A stretch of 47,102 nucleotides of DNA from Oscillospiraceae bacterium (GCA_031253495.1 JAIRWC010000028.1:1-47102), one strand, 5' to 3'; positions 32,691 to 41,098 are shown, counted from the stretch's first letter. The notes: generated by a model from the letters alone, not told the origin. Numbers and translations: made by a program.

Positions 32691-34402
32691 CGGGGCAGGT
32701 ATAAGTTCGGGTTTAAAATCGCGTTGCCCTGCCTTACCTCGAAGTGCAGGTGCGGCCCCGTCGAATAGCCGGTGGAACCGACGTTCGCGATTTGCTGCCC
32801 TTGGGTAACGTATTCCCCCTCGCCCACGTACCGTACGCTGCAATGGGCGTAAAGCGTCCTCAGACCGCTGTCGTGCTGTATGATAATCGTATCCCCGTAG
32901 CCGTAATACCCCGACCTTGAAAGAATAACCGTACCGCTCCCCCCCGCGAAAATCGGCGCGCCGTAACCGACCCCCGCTATATCGATACCCGTGTGGCTGC
33001 GCCCCCAAGAAGAATCCCACCCGTAATTGCAGGTAATGCGCCCGCCGTTTAACGGCCAGATAAACTTCCCGTATTCGGCGTCGGCGATTTTCACATGACC
33101 CGTCGGCATCGGCTTTGTCCCGTTGTAAACGATTTTCGTAACCGGGGCGGACACGGTGGTAATCCGCGTGGGCGTACGGCTGATTTCAACCCCGTTAACG
33201 TACGCGACGCGCGCCACGACGTGATTTACGCCGTCCGCGCCTTTTTGCGTGGTGTTTGTCGAACCCACGTAAAGCGTGGAGTCGTTGCGGTATTCGGTTT
33301 CAAAGGGAACGGTTTGCTCGTATTCCTCCGTTCGGGAAATGCTGACGGGAAGATACGGAACCTCGACGTTCTTGCGGATTTGGTCGCCCACATAAAGCCC
33401 CTTTTCCGAAAAACCGGGGTTAAGCCGCTCAACCTCTTCCATTGTCATATCCAAAATGTCGCAAATCAGAAGATGGCTGTCCCCCGACTCGACGGTATAA
33501 TAAGCCGCCTCTTCTTTCGTTACGGTAATCATCTTGATGATATCCCGCGGGTCCACTATGCTTTCGGCGAGGTATAAATCCTGTTTTTCCCATTCGATGT
33601 CGTTTATAAACGAAACCTCTTCGTCGGGATTGTCGCTCCGGTAAACGTTAAGCAACCTTTTCAGCGTCCGGTCTATCTCGGAATTATCCATTACCGCCCC
33701 GTAAAACACGCCGTCAATATAAAACCCGTAAGCCTGCTCCAAATTGAAATCGGAAATCCGCAAAATAGCGTTCGCCACTTGAAATTCCGTAAGTTTCTCG
33801 CTCGTTTCTATTCTCTCCACGGAAAACTCGGGGAGCACCTCGATAACCTTATCGCTTTCGAAATAGTTTACGCGTTGGCGCACAAGCGCTTCCGCGTCGA
33901 GGAAAACCTGTTCGTTTTCCACATAACCGAGGAATTTCCCGTTTACCGTCAGTTTGAGCGCGTAAGTCGCGGAAGTCGCGTCGGTAACGACGTTAAAAAG
34001 GAAAACAACGCTTATGATGGGAGCCGCGTAATTGAAGGCCGTTACCGCCAACCCTTGCTTTCCGAACACGAACCTCCCGAAATTTATGAAGAACGCGCCG
34101 AGCGCCCCGAACAGGCCTTTCTTCCGCTTTCCTTTTTTTATGTCCCTTAACATCCTGCAGAAACTCATCCACAGTTTAACGAAAGGGCTCGCGACAAAAA
34201 CGCCGATATACTGAAAAACGGCGAGCGCCTTAAACCTCAGCTTGACCGACTTGTCCCATAAAAATTTGGCGAAAAGCCCCAAGAATTCCCAAAAGTTCCT
34301 GACAATGTAAAGGAACGCGATTACCGCCGCCTCGCCAAGCCTCTGCAGAAACAAAAGCGGCAGCTCCGCCATTTTTTTACCGATTTTTTTCATCATAGAC
34401 AC
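32687..34402 (-). CDS. Membrane-anchored M23 metallopeptidase with LysM and G5 domains
   Basis: 571 residues. A long basic/hydrophobic N-terminal region ends in a membrane anchor (about 121-140, 'APIISVVFLFNVVTD'). After a beta/alpha stretch comes a LysM-like module ('YYTVESGDSHLLICDILDMTMEEVERLNPG'), a G5 domain ('VPFETEYRNDSTLYVGSTNTTQKG'), and a C-terminal M23/LytM peptidase with its zinc and catalytic residues in 'RSHTGIDIAG', 'LYAHCS' and 'HLHFEVRQG' (H551, H553). The predicted location is the outer membrane face, acting on peptidoglycan cross-links. ATG 34402 is near the conserved start; the upstream AAGGAAAAGGA run gives a ribosome site. Confidence 0.92.
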   Translation of the reverse strand: MSMMKKIGKKMAELPLLFLQRLGEAAVIAFLYIVRNFWEFLGLFAKFLWDKSVKLRFKALAVFQYIGVFVASPFVKLWMSFCRMLRDIKKGKRKKGLFGALGAFFINFGRFVFGKQGLAVTAFNYAAPIISVVFLFNVVTDATSATYALKLTVNGKFLGYVENEQVFLDAEALVRQRVNYFESDKVIEVLPEFSVERIETSEKLTEFQVANAILRISDFNLEQAYGFYIDGVFYGAVMDNSEIDRTLKRLLNVYRSDNPDEEVSFINDIEWEKQDLYLAESIVDPRDIIKMITVTKEEAAYYTVESGDSHLLICDILDMTMEEVERLNPGFSEKGLYVGDQIRKNVEVPYLPVSISRTEEYEQTVPFETEYRNDSTLYVGSTNTTQKGADGVNHVVARVAYVNGVEISRTPTRITTVSAPVTKIVYNGTKPMPTGHVKIADAEYGKFIWPLNGGRITCNYGWDSSWGRSHTGIDIAGVGYGAPIFAGGSGTVILSRSGYYGYGDTIIIQHDSGLRTLYAHCSVRYVGEGEYVTQGQQIANVGSTGYSTGPHLHFEVRQGNAILNPNLYLPR

Positions 34403-34416
34403 GGTTCCTTTTCCTT

Positions 34417-34449
34417 AATTATTACAAAACGGTTACAATTATTACAAAA
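34417..34449. repeat. Direct repeat in the M23 leader
   Basis: AATTATTACAAAA occurs twice (34417-34429 and 34437-34449) with a 20-bp period, between the minus-strand promoter at 34464-34492 and the M23 start codon. It could be an operator or an RNA element. Confidence 0.5.
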
Positions 34450-34463
34450 AAGCTACAAAACCC

Positions 34464-34492
34464 ATTATACCATTAAAGTTAAAATTACGCAA
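34464..34492 (-). promoter_or_regulatory. Promoter of the M23 peptidase gene
   Basis: Minus strand: TTGCGT (34487-34492), 17-bp spacer, perfect TATAAT (34464-34469). Confidence 0.75.
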
Positions 34493-34559
34493 GCGTTTTT
34501 ATCGGAAAAATTTCGGGGAAAATCTTGGCAAATCTTGGCGCCGCTCCGCCGAATTTTCC

Positions 34560-34588
34560 TTGACATCGCGTAAACGTTATGGTAGAAT
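34560..34588 (+). promoter_or_regulatory. Promoter of the secreted metalloprotease gene
   Basis: Perfect TTGACA (34560-34565), 17-bp spacer, TAGAAT (34583-34588), 54 bp before the start codon at 34643. Confidence 0.88.
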
Positions 34589-34642
34589 GAACGCGAGGGA
34601 TATCCTTAACGATACTTCGCGGATGAAAAAAGGAGACTTGTG

Positions 34643-37444
34643 ATGAAAAAACGGATTTTCAGCCTGTTTATGGCGTTTGTTACGGCGATAACGGTTATCG
34701 CCGCCCCCGAAAGCGCGCTTGCCGTCAAAATACGGACGGTTTTCGCCGCGGAAAGCGGCGCGGCCGTCGATGAAACCGTTGGTTCCGAGCGGGCTTTCAG
34801 GCTCCCGTGGGGGGGCGGCGGCGTCGTTGACGCGACGCTTGCCGCCAAAAGCGCGAACTCGCTGGTTTACGCGGTGAAGAGCGACGCCCTGTCGTCTTAT
34901 AAAGACTTTTATCCCGTCGGCGCGTCGGAAAACACAAGGGCTAAGGAAATAGCGGCGGAGTTCGAAAAGATGTACGCCCTTGTTTCCACGCCGGGTCGTT
35001 CCTCCTACTACGCCAAGCCCTACGACGTGGACGGCAGCGGGAAGGTCGTTATCCTCCTGTGCGACGTCGCGGGGGACGGGAAAGAATCGGGCGGTACGAG
35101 CGGGGGCTATGTTTCGGGTCTTTTCAACGCCGGCGATTTTACGAACGTGAACAAAGCGGCTATGGTGTATGTGGACGTTTCGCCCAACCAAGGCTACAGC
35201 CAGCTTAAAAGCAACCCCAAGGCGTTTTACTCGACGCTCATGCACGAATACGCGCACCTTCTGTCGTTTTCCTGCGTTTATACGCACAGGCAGACGGGCA
35301 AACCCGGAACCAATCAAAAAGACGTGTTCGCGGAGGAGGCGTTCGCGGAGCTTGCCGCCTATCTGTATTCCGGTCAGTTCGGCACGGGTAAGCTCTCGGC
35401 GTTTTTCACCAACCAGTTTCAGCCCCGTTACAGCTTTCTCGACTGGCAGAACAGCGGCGTATACGCCCAGGCGAGTTACGGCGCGGCGGTTCTTCTCGCG
35501 CTTGCCTATTACAACCACGGGGGGAATATCAACAACTTTTTAACCGACGCGCGCAGCGGCCCGAACGATTCTTTCATAGCGTGGGGCGACCACTACGTCG
35601 GCGCGTCCGCGCCCAGTTCGACCTTTGACAATTTCGACAAGCTGTTCAACCAATTCGCGCTGGATACTTACGTTTGCGACCCCTCGGGGAGAGGGCCGCA
35701 CATCAAGAACGTGAGCTTTAATTCCTGGAATTTGATTGACCTGTATAACCAACCGGTGTTGAAGCCGGGCGAGGACTTTTATTTCTCTTATCGGCAGGCG
35801 CCTTATATGCCGCAGTATTTTGTGCGCCCGCGTTGGGGCACGCAGCTTTCGGCGGATACGAACGCCGTTAGGATAACGCTGACGGACGCCGACGCCAATT
35901 CGCGCTTTTATGTGGTGTACCCGCGCGAGCCCTTCTCGGGGTTCGGCGAAACCGCGGGCCGCGCCTACACGGAGCTTGTCCCCGGCAGGGCGACGACCGT
36001 TCCCGTCGGTCAAGGCAATAAGTTCGCCGTGGTCGCCGTCAACTTCATCGACGGTTATACCCACGCCGTAATCAATTATACCGCCGTGAAGGACGCGAGC
36101 TACCCGTTCGTTGACCTGCAAGCGCCTGACGTGAGGAATTTGAAGGTCTCGCACGCGAAGGACAACGTTTCGGTCTCGTGGGACGCGCCCGCGTCCGTCC
36201 CCGCCGGGTTGAAGCTGACGTCTTATGAAGTGTATCGCGGCGACGTTCTGATAGGCACGGTAAGCTCGACAGCCTCCTCCCGCACCGATTCTTACTCAAA
36301 CCTAAAGGTCGGCGACCGTTACGAGTACACCGTAAAAGCGGTGGCGCAACTGACGGCGGACGCTTCCGTAAAGATTACAAGCCCCGGCGTGAAGGTCGCG
36401 TTTGAACTGCTGCCGATATCGGTGGCGCCGCCCGAAAACGTCGCCGCCGAGCTTGCGGCCGACGCGAAAAGCGTTAAGATAAGCTGGGAAAAAGCCGTTT
36501 TTGAATACGGTCCCGCCGTCCGCCGGGCCGCGCCTTCCGGGTATGAGATATACCGCAACGACGAACTGATTTACACCGCCGGCTCGTCCCGCTCCGATTA
36601 CACGGACAAAACCGTCGAACCCGGCAAAAGCTACGCCTATAAAATCCGTTCCAAATATACGTCGGGCGGCGAAACCGTCTACTCAAAATTCACCGCTTCG
36701 GTAAAAGCCGCCGCCCCCGCCGTCCGCACGGTTACCTTCAACCCGAACGGCGGAACGCTTTCGGTCGACGCCAAGACAAAAAAGCTTAACAATAACGAAG
36801 CCGTGGGAACCTTGCCCGCGCCGACGCGCAAAGGCCACACGTTCCAAGGTTGGTACACGTCTAAGACGGGCGGCACGAAAATCACTTCCTCGACTAAAAT
36901 CACCGCCGACAAAACCTATTACGCGAGGTGGAAAATCAATTCCCACACCGTGAAGTTCGACCCGAACGGCGGAACGGTTTCGACCGCGAGCAAAAAGCGC
37001 GACTATAACGCCGAGATAGGTTCCCTGCCCAAGCCCAAGCTTTCGGGGTACGCTTTCATGGGCTGGTACACGTCTAAGACGGGCGGAACGAAAATCACGA
37101 CCGAGACCAAGGTTACCGCCGACAAAACCTATTACGCGAGGTGGGAGAAAAAGCCCGCCCGTCCCGGAAGCCCAAAAGCCGCCGCCAAATCCGAATCCAA
37201 GATAACGGTATCATGGAAAAAGGTCAGCGGCGCGGACGGGTATGAAGTGTACAGGGCGACTTCAAAAGACGGGGAGTACGCGAGGGTTAAGCGGATTACC
37301 AAAGGCTCGACGGTCAGTTGGGGCGACACGGGGCTGAAATCGAATAAAACGTATTATTACAAAATAAGGTCGTATAAAACCGTTGACGGAAAGCGGGTTT
37401 ACAGCAGTTATACGGCGGTTAAGTCGGCTAAGACGAAAAGTTAA
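34643..37444 (+). CDS. Large secreted HExxH metalloprotease with fibronectin and InlB-type repeats
   Basis: 933 residues. There is a signal peptide (MKKRIFSLFMAFVTAITVIA). The protease domain (about 60-380) has the zinc site H201-E202-x2-H205 in 'LMHEYAHLLS', with a likely third ligand Glu in 'FAEEAFAELAAYL' about 30 residues on (gluzincin layout). Two fibronectin type III-like domains follow (about 500-690), then two InlB B-repeats ('FNPNGGT', 'GWYTSKTGGTKI', 'ADKTYYARW') at about 693-835, and a C-terminal FN3-like domain. There is no sortase motif, so it is either released or held by its repeats. AAGGAG lies eight bases before ATG 34643. I cannot place it in a named MEROPS family with confidence. 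Confidence 0.85.
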   Translation: MKKRIFSLFMAFVTAITVIAAPESALAVKIRTVFAAESGAAVDETVGSERAFRLPWGGGGVVDATLAAKSANSLVYAVKSDALSSYKDFYPVGASENTRAKEIAAEFEKMYALVSTPGRSSYYAKPYDVDGSGKVVILLCDVAGDGKESGGTSGGYVSGLFNAGDFTNVNKAAMVYVDVSPNQGYSQLKSNPKAFYSTLMHEYAHLLSFSCVYTHRQTGKPGTNQKDVFAEEAFAELAAYLYSGQFGTGKLSAFFTNQFQPRYSFLDWQNSGVYAQASYGAAVLLALAYYNHGGNINNFLTDARSGPNDSFIAWGDHYVGASAPSSTFDNFDKLFNQFALDTYVCDPSGRGPHIKNVSFNSWNLIDLYNQPVLKPGEDFYFSYRQAPYMPQYFVRPRWGTQLSADTNAVRITLTDADANSRFYVVYPREPFSGFGETAGRAYTELVPGRATTVPVGQGNKFAVVAVNFIDGYTHAVINYTAVKDASYPFVDLQAPDVRNLKVSHAKDNVSVSWDAPASVPAGLKLTSYEVYRGDVLIGTVSSTASSRTDSYSNLKVGDRYEYTVKAVAQLTADASVKITSPGVKVAFELLPISVAPPENVAAELAADAKSVKISWEKAVFEYGPAVRRAAPSGYEIYRNDELIYTAGSSRSDYTDKTVEPGKSYAYKIRSKYTSGGETVYSKFTASVKAAAPAVRTVTFNPNGGTLSVDAKTKKLNNNEAVGTLPAPTRKGHTFQGWYTSKTGGTKITSSTKITADKTYYARWKINSHTVKFDPNGGTVSTASKKRDYNAEIGSLPKPKLSGYAFMGWYTSKTGGTKITTETKVTADKTYYARWEKKPARPGSPKAAAKSESKITVSWKKVSGADGYEVYRATSKDGEYARVKRITKGSTVSWGDTGLKSNKTYYYKIRSYKTVDGKRVYSSYTAVKSAKTKS

Positions 37445-37494
37445 CGCGGCAATTGGGCGTGAAACGCGGAATTGCCGTAACGGTACGCGGCCGC

Positions 37495-37514
37495 CGTCGG
37501 CGGCGCCGCCGACG
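37495..37514. repeat. 20-bp perfect GC palindrome
   Basis: CGTCGGCGGCGCCGCCGACG, a perfect inverted repeat without loop or T-run, in the gap after the metalloprotease gene. Its role is unknown; it may be a regulatory or cruciform element. Confidence 0.6.
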
Positions 37515-37573
37515 TTGGAAACCCTATTACCGTTTTTAAACGGGGAGCAGTAAAAAGAACGACGGTCAAAGCA

Positions 37574-37605
37574 AAACCGGGGGCGATTGAAGTCGCCCCC
37601 GGTTT
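37574..37605 (+). terminator. Intrinsic terminator after the metalloprotease gene
   Basis: A 13-bp perfect stem (37574-37586 with 37593-37605) around TTGAAG. Only three T follow directly, within the stem end, so it is structurally strong but has a short U-tract. It lies between two convergent genes. Confidence 0.75.
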
Positions 37606-37627
37606 GTCGGTTTAAAGCACGGCCGCT

Positions 37628-38452
37628 TCACCCCGTTTTTTCAGCCACCAAGACCGTTATCCCGGTAAACGCGTTTAACCATTTATACGACGAAACCGAT
37701 ATTCTTTTCTTGTCGTCCCTAAAATCAATCGTATATAGCTTCGCGTTGTCGAAAACCATGTATTTCTTAATTATCAAAGGTTCGCCGCATTCCAAAACCA
37801 ACTTCACCCCGTCGCACGGCGTCAGCGAAAGCCACTCGAACTGAAACCAATGGTCGCAACCCTTTTCGATAAATTCGGTTTCAATCGTTAAGAAAGGGTG
37901 GCGGTACAGTTCTTTCGGAATATCGTACACAAGTTTATACGCGTCCTTCCCGCCGACCTTATCTTTGTCGGAGTATGTTTTCTTAAACGGTATCGGAACG
38001 TCGCCGCCCTCGGGGCAAATAATCTTTCTCGATATTATCTCCGTGGCTTCGTCCTCGAAAAACAAAGGTATCGACTCGTATTTGTCTTGGATTTTGTAAA
38101 TTTTGTACGATATTCCGCACAGCGACTTCACCACGCCGGACTCGTCATCTTTCCTGACGTTCACGTTCAGCGTCAAGTCCGATTTAAAATTGGTATCGAA
38201 CATTTTCAAGCATCTGTCTATTTGATGATTGAAGTATTGTTTGATATCCGGATATTGCTCCATCCGATTGTCGGAAGGCTTCAAGATTGCCGCCAACGCT
38301 TCCCTCTTCTCGTTTTCGTTAAGCCTTGGCTGCTTATCCAAATCTTTCGCGTTTTCTTTCGGCGGAAACCTCACCGTTAAATAACGGGTCAAAAATATGC
38401 CGGTCAAGCCAAAAATACCCGTTATCAAAGCCACGATAACCGTGTCGCCCAT
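37628..38452 (-). CDS. Membrane-anchored protein of unknown function
   Basis: 274 residues from ATG 38452, which has GAGGAGG at good spacing; the longer frame upstream overlaps uppS and lacks a ribosome site. One N-terminal membrane helix (about 4-24, 'VIVALITGIFGLTGIFLTRYL') is followed by a charged linker and a soluble region of mixed strands containing several aromatic residues (for example 'DHWFQFEWLSLTPCDGVKLVLECGEP'). I recognise no family. It follows uppS by 55 bases on the same strand. Its base composition is lower in GC than its neighbours, which may point to more recent acquisition. Confidence 0.65.
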   Translation of the reverse strand: MGDTVIVALITGIFGLTGIFLTRYLTVRFPPKENAKDLDKQPRLNENEKREALAAILKPSDNRMEQYPDIKQYFNHQIDRCLKMFDTNFKSDLTLNVNVRKDDESGVVKSLCGISYKIYKIQDKYESIPLFFEDEATEIISRKIICPEGGDVPIPFKKTYSDKDKVGGKDAYKLVYDIPKELYRHPFLTIETEFIEKGCDHWFQFEWLSLTPCDGVKLVLECGEPLIIKKYMVFDNAKLYTIDFRDDKKRISVSSYKWLNAFTGITVLVAEKTG

Positions 38453-38507
38453 AACAGACCTCCTCGAAAACTGTATCGCGGCCGCGCAACCGCACCGCGC
38501 GGGACGG

Positions 38508-39200
38508 CTATTTCCCGTGTTTCCTCGGAACGGAAACATAGTAGTCAAGCGCTTTTTTGAATTCGGCTCGAGAAAATTCCGGCCATAGCAGGTCGGAAAA
38601 ATATAATTCCGAATAAACGGTTTGCCACGGCAAAAAATTACTTAAACGCCGATTGTCAAAACCCCCTGTCCTTATGACAAAATCGACGTCGGGAATCCCA
38701 ACGGTATCCAAGTAATCCGAAAAAACGTCTTCCGTTATATCGTCAACCGAAATTTTATTTTGGACGACGTCGCCCGCCAGTTTTTTAGCGGCCCTCGTTA
38801 TCTCGTCGCGCCCGCCATAGCCGAGGGCAATTTGGACGCGCAGGTTCCCGCAACGGGCGGTTCGGGCCTCGGCGTCTTCGATGACGGAAAGCGTTTTTTT
38901 GTCAAATCGGGTACGTTCGCCGATTACGCGGATTCGGATGCCCTTTTCAAGGCAACGGCTTATTTTTTCGGTAAAAAATTTTTCAAGGAGCCCGAAAATG
39001 TGGGTAAGCTCAATTTGCGACCTCTTCCAATTTTCCGTGGAAAAAGCGTACGCGGTCAGATATTTTATCTTGTCGTCCGCGCACCATTCGCAGGCGTTTA
39101 TGAAAACGTCGGCGCCCTTGTCGTGCCCTTGCCGGGGACTGAGACCGTTCTTTTCGGCCCAGCGCCTGTTGCCGTCCATAATTATCCCGATATGGTCAAT
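38508..39200 (-). CDS. uppS: Isoprenyl transferase (undecaprenyl pyrophosphate synthase)
   Basis: A 230-residue cis-prenyltransferase that makes the undecaprenyl carrier for wall synthesis. Motifs: MDGNRRWA with catalytic Asp, 'GHDKGAD', 'YLTAYAFSTENWKR', 'RIRVIGERTR', 'LGYGGRDEI' and 'DFVIRTGG..RLSNFLPWQ..YSELYF'. The family N-terminus 'HIGIIMDGN' is in frame upstream of the first ATG (39179), and GGGGGAGG sits at 39207-39214. The start best fitting both is ATT 39200, six bases after the ribosome site, a rare but known start codon. If ATG 39179 is used instead, the conserved N-terminal strand is lost. It lies upstream of the unknown membrane-anchored protein. Confidence 0.9.
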   Translation of the reverse strand: MDHIGIIMDGNRRWAEKNGLSPRQGHDKGADVFINACEWCADDKIKYLTAYAFSTENWKRSQIELTHIFGLLEKFFTEKISRCLEKGIRIRVIGERTRFDKKTLSVIEDAEARTARCGNLRVQIALGYGGRDEITRAAKKLAGDVVQNKISVDDITEDVFSDYLDTVGIPDVDFVIRTGGFDNRRLSNFLPWQTVYSELYFSDLLWPEFSRAEFKKALDYYVSVPRKHGK

Positions 39201-39278
39201 GACAGACCTCCCCCGTTCGCGTCAAAATTTCTTGTTTGACGAAAAATCCGCCCGTTCGCGCACAGCTTCCGAGGAGGT

Positions 39279-40373
39279 TCACCGTTGCGCGAATAACGCA
39301 TATTCTTCCTCTTTGGTAATCCGCGAAAGCGTAAACGTTCTTCCCCAGCCCTCATGGTCGTAGGTAAGCGTTTGACCGCCCGCCACCGTAATGTAAATCA
39401 CGCCCTCCGCCGTAGGAAGCGTACCCATTCCGCTTTCGTCCCACATCACGTCGCGCATGTTAATTCTCGGAACGGAAAAAGACATATCGGGCGCATACGC
39501 GACATCTTCAGTATTGTAATACTCAAACATTTCCCCGTACGAAGGGTCGTCCAAATATTCGCTGATAACAACGCCCGTTTTTCCCGGCTCGGAACTCGGA
39601 TTGAGCCAGACGAATATTCCGTGAAGCTCTCCCTCTCTTATCTCGCTGAAATGAAAAACCATCTCGTCGCTTTGGTTAGCCGCGGGCGGTTCGGAAGCCG
39701 TCGTTTCCGGCACGAACGCCTCGCCCTCGACGACCCGCGAAAGCGTATAGGTTTCGGTGGTCGTTTTTCCGTCGCTCGCGACGCGCACATCGGTGTAAAT
39801 AAGTGTTTGACCGCCCGTTACCGTCATGGAAAGCGTGCCGTCCGGCGCGCCGAGAATCACGTTCCCGTCCGCGTCATACCGCGCGCCGCCGGGGTGTTCG
39901 GGGTTCATGCCAACCCTGTCGACGGTAACCGAAAAAGATATATCATCCGTATACGCGACGTTGACATGACCGTAATTTTCAAAAAACCTCAACCATATTT
40001 CGCCGTTTTGGTAGTACGCGATGACGAAATCGGTTCTGCCGGGTTCGTAATTCGACGGCTTAAGCTCGACAAGCACCCCGAACCCGTCGGCCCTTTGATA
40101 ACGAAAAGCCATGCTTTGGTCGGCCGACGGCTTTTGCGCGGTCGAAGTTCTGTCCCCCTCGCCGCTTTCTTCGGGTATGTCGGAAGCCGCCGAAGTTCTG
40201 TCCTCTTCGCCGCTTTCTTCGGGTATGTCGGAAGCCGCCGACGTCTCGGTTTTTCGCGTGTCGTCCCTTTCGTCGCCGTCGTCGTAACTTCCGTTATCGC
40301 CGCCGCAAGCGGCTAAGGCAAACGCCGTTAAAATTGAAAGTACAAGCGTTAAAAATTTCACCGTTTTTTTCAT
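39279..40373 (-). CDS. Lipoprotein of unknown function with tandem repeat
   Basis: 364 residues. It has a lipoprotein signal with lipobox LAAC (Cys about residue 22). A low-complexity acidic linker follows, containing a 16-residue unit SAASDIPEESGEEDRT repeated twice (48-bp DNA period). Two related ~120-residue modules come next, each ending in a 'V.GGQTL.Y......TFTLSR' block, so the mature part looks like a domain duplication. No catalytic motif was recognised. ATG 40373 has GGGGGAG upstream. It lies downstream of the two tRNA genes on the same strand. Confidence 0.75.
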   Translation of the reverse strand: MKKTVKFLTLVLSILTAFALAACGGDNGSYDDGDERDDTRKTETSAASDIPEESGEEDRTSAASDIPEESGEGDRTSTAQKPSADQSMAFRYQRADGFGVLVELKPSNYEPGRTDFVIAYYQNGEIWLRFFENYGHVNVAYTDDISFSVTVDRVGMNPEHPGGARYDADGNVILGAPDGTLSMTVTGGQTLIYTDVRVASDGKTTTETYTLSRVVEGEAFVPETTASEPPAANQSDEMVFHFSEIREGELHGIFVWLNPSSEPGKTGVVISEYLDDPSYGEMFEYYNTEDVAYAPDMSFSVPRINMRDVMWDESGMGTLPTAEGVIYITVAGGQTLTYDHEGWGRTFTLSRITKEEEYALFAQR

Positions 40374-40432
40374 AATTCGCTCCCCCCGCCGTCGGCTTGA
40401 CGGCGCGCGCGTTCGTATTTGACGAGCAAAGC

Positions 40433-40504
40433 TGACCCGTACGGGACTCGAACCCATGTTGCCGCCGTGAAAGGGCGGAGTCTTAACCGCTTGACCAACG
40501 GGCC
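40433..40504 (-). tRNA. tRNA-Glu (anticodon UUC)
   Basis: The cloverleaf folds by eye: acceptor GGCCCGT/ACGGGTC, D-arm, anticodon stem CCGCC/GGCGG with loop CTTTCAC giving UUC, and T-arm with TTCGAGT. CCA is not encoded. It lies 13 bases beyond tRNA-Met, downstream of the same promoter. Confidence 0.95.
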
Positions 40505-40517
40505 ATTTTAAAACGTA

Positions 40518-40594
40518 TGGTAGCGGCAGTCGGATTTGAACCAACGACACCCCGGGTATGAACCGAGTGCTCTAGCCAACTGAGCTATGCCGCC
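40518..40594 (-). tRNA. tRNA-Met (anticodon CAU)
   Basis: Acceptor GGCGGCA/TGCCGCT, D-arm GCTC/GAGC, anticodon stem CTCGG/CCGGG with loop TTCATAC giving CAU, and T-arm with TTCAAAT. The 3' CCA is encoded (40518-40520). G1-U72 instead of the initiator C1-A72 mismatch supports an elongator tRNA-Met, or an Ile-type CAU tRNA if the C is modified. Confidence 0.93.
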
Positions 40595-40616
40595 CGAACA
40601 GCAACCATACGCGTAC

Positions 40617-40644
40617 ATTATATCACAAAAAACGCGTTTGTCAA
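40617..40644 (-). promoter_or_regulatory. Promoter of the tRNA-Met/tRNA-Glu pair
   Basis: Minus strand: TTGACA (40639-40644), 16-bp spacer, TATAAT (40617-40622) with TGA before it (extended -10), 23 bp upstream of tRNA-Met. Confidence 0.88.
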
Positions 40645-40733
40645 GGAATAAATTTCAGCGCCTTTCGCCGTATTTCTCCCGAACACGCCCGCGTTTTCGC
40701 TTTCGGTATTTCCGCGATGCCCCACGCCGTTCG

Positions 40734-41027
40734 TCAGTTGCCCGGGACGACGTAATACACCCGTTCCTGCGGGTCGGCGTAACCCATTTCGTCGCGCGCC
40801 ACGCGTTCCATATACTCGCCGAGGTTGTTTTCGGAAGAATACCGTTCAAGCTGTTCGTTCTCGGCTTGAAGGCTTTTAGTCGCCGCCCGCGTTGTTTCGA
40901 GCTTTTCCTTTCCCCTCTTGATGTCCACGTTGGTTTGCACGAACGCGTAAAAGGCGTAAATAACCAAAACGGCAATCAACGCCTTTAAAAATATATACCG
41001 GGGCTTTCCCGTTTTGGTTTTCAACAT
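40734..41027 (-). CDS. divIC: Septum formation initiator, DivIC/FtsB family
   Basis: 97 residues: a basic N-terminus, one membrane helix (about 13-33, 'IFLKALIAVLVIYAFYAFV'), an extracellular coiled coil (about 38-66), then 'MERVARDEMGYADPQERVYYVV', the typical DivIC/FtsB closing motif. DivIC works with FtsL and DivIB in the divisome. ATG 41027 with GAGG six bases upstream is chosen over GTG 41039. In Bacillus divIC also lies near the S4 gene rqcP (yabO), as here. Confidence 0.9.
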   Translation of the reverse strand: MLKTKTGKPRYIFLKALIAVLVIYAFYAFVQTNVDIKRGKEKLETTRAATKSLQAENEQLERYSSENNLGEYMERVARDEMGYADPQERVYYVVPGN

Positions 41028-41057
41028 TTCCGGCCTCACCTTTCCCGCGCAATTTTC

Positions 41058-41068
41058 CCCACAGTGGG
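41058..41068. repeat. Short palindrome at the divIC transcription start
   Basis: CCCACAGTGGG, a 5-bp inverted repeat around one base, immediately downstream of the divIC -10 box. It could be an operator or a short hairpin. Confidence 0.35.
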
Positions 41069-41098
41069 ATTATACCATGTTTTTACCGCGTCTTTCAA
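41069..41098 (-). promoter_or_regulatory. Promoter of divIC
   Basis: Minus strand: TTGAAA (41093-41098), 18-bp spacer, TATAAT (41069-41074) preceded by TGG (extended -10). Confidence 0.75.
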
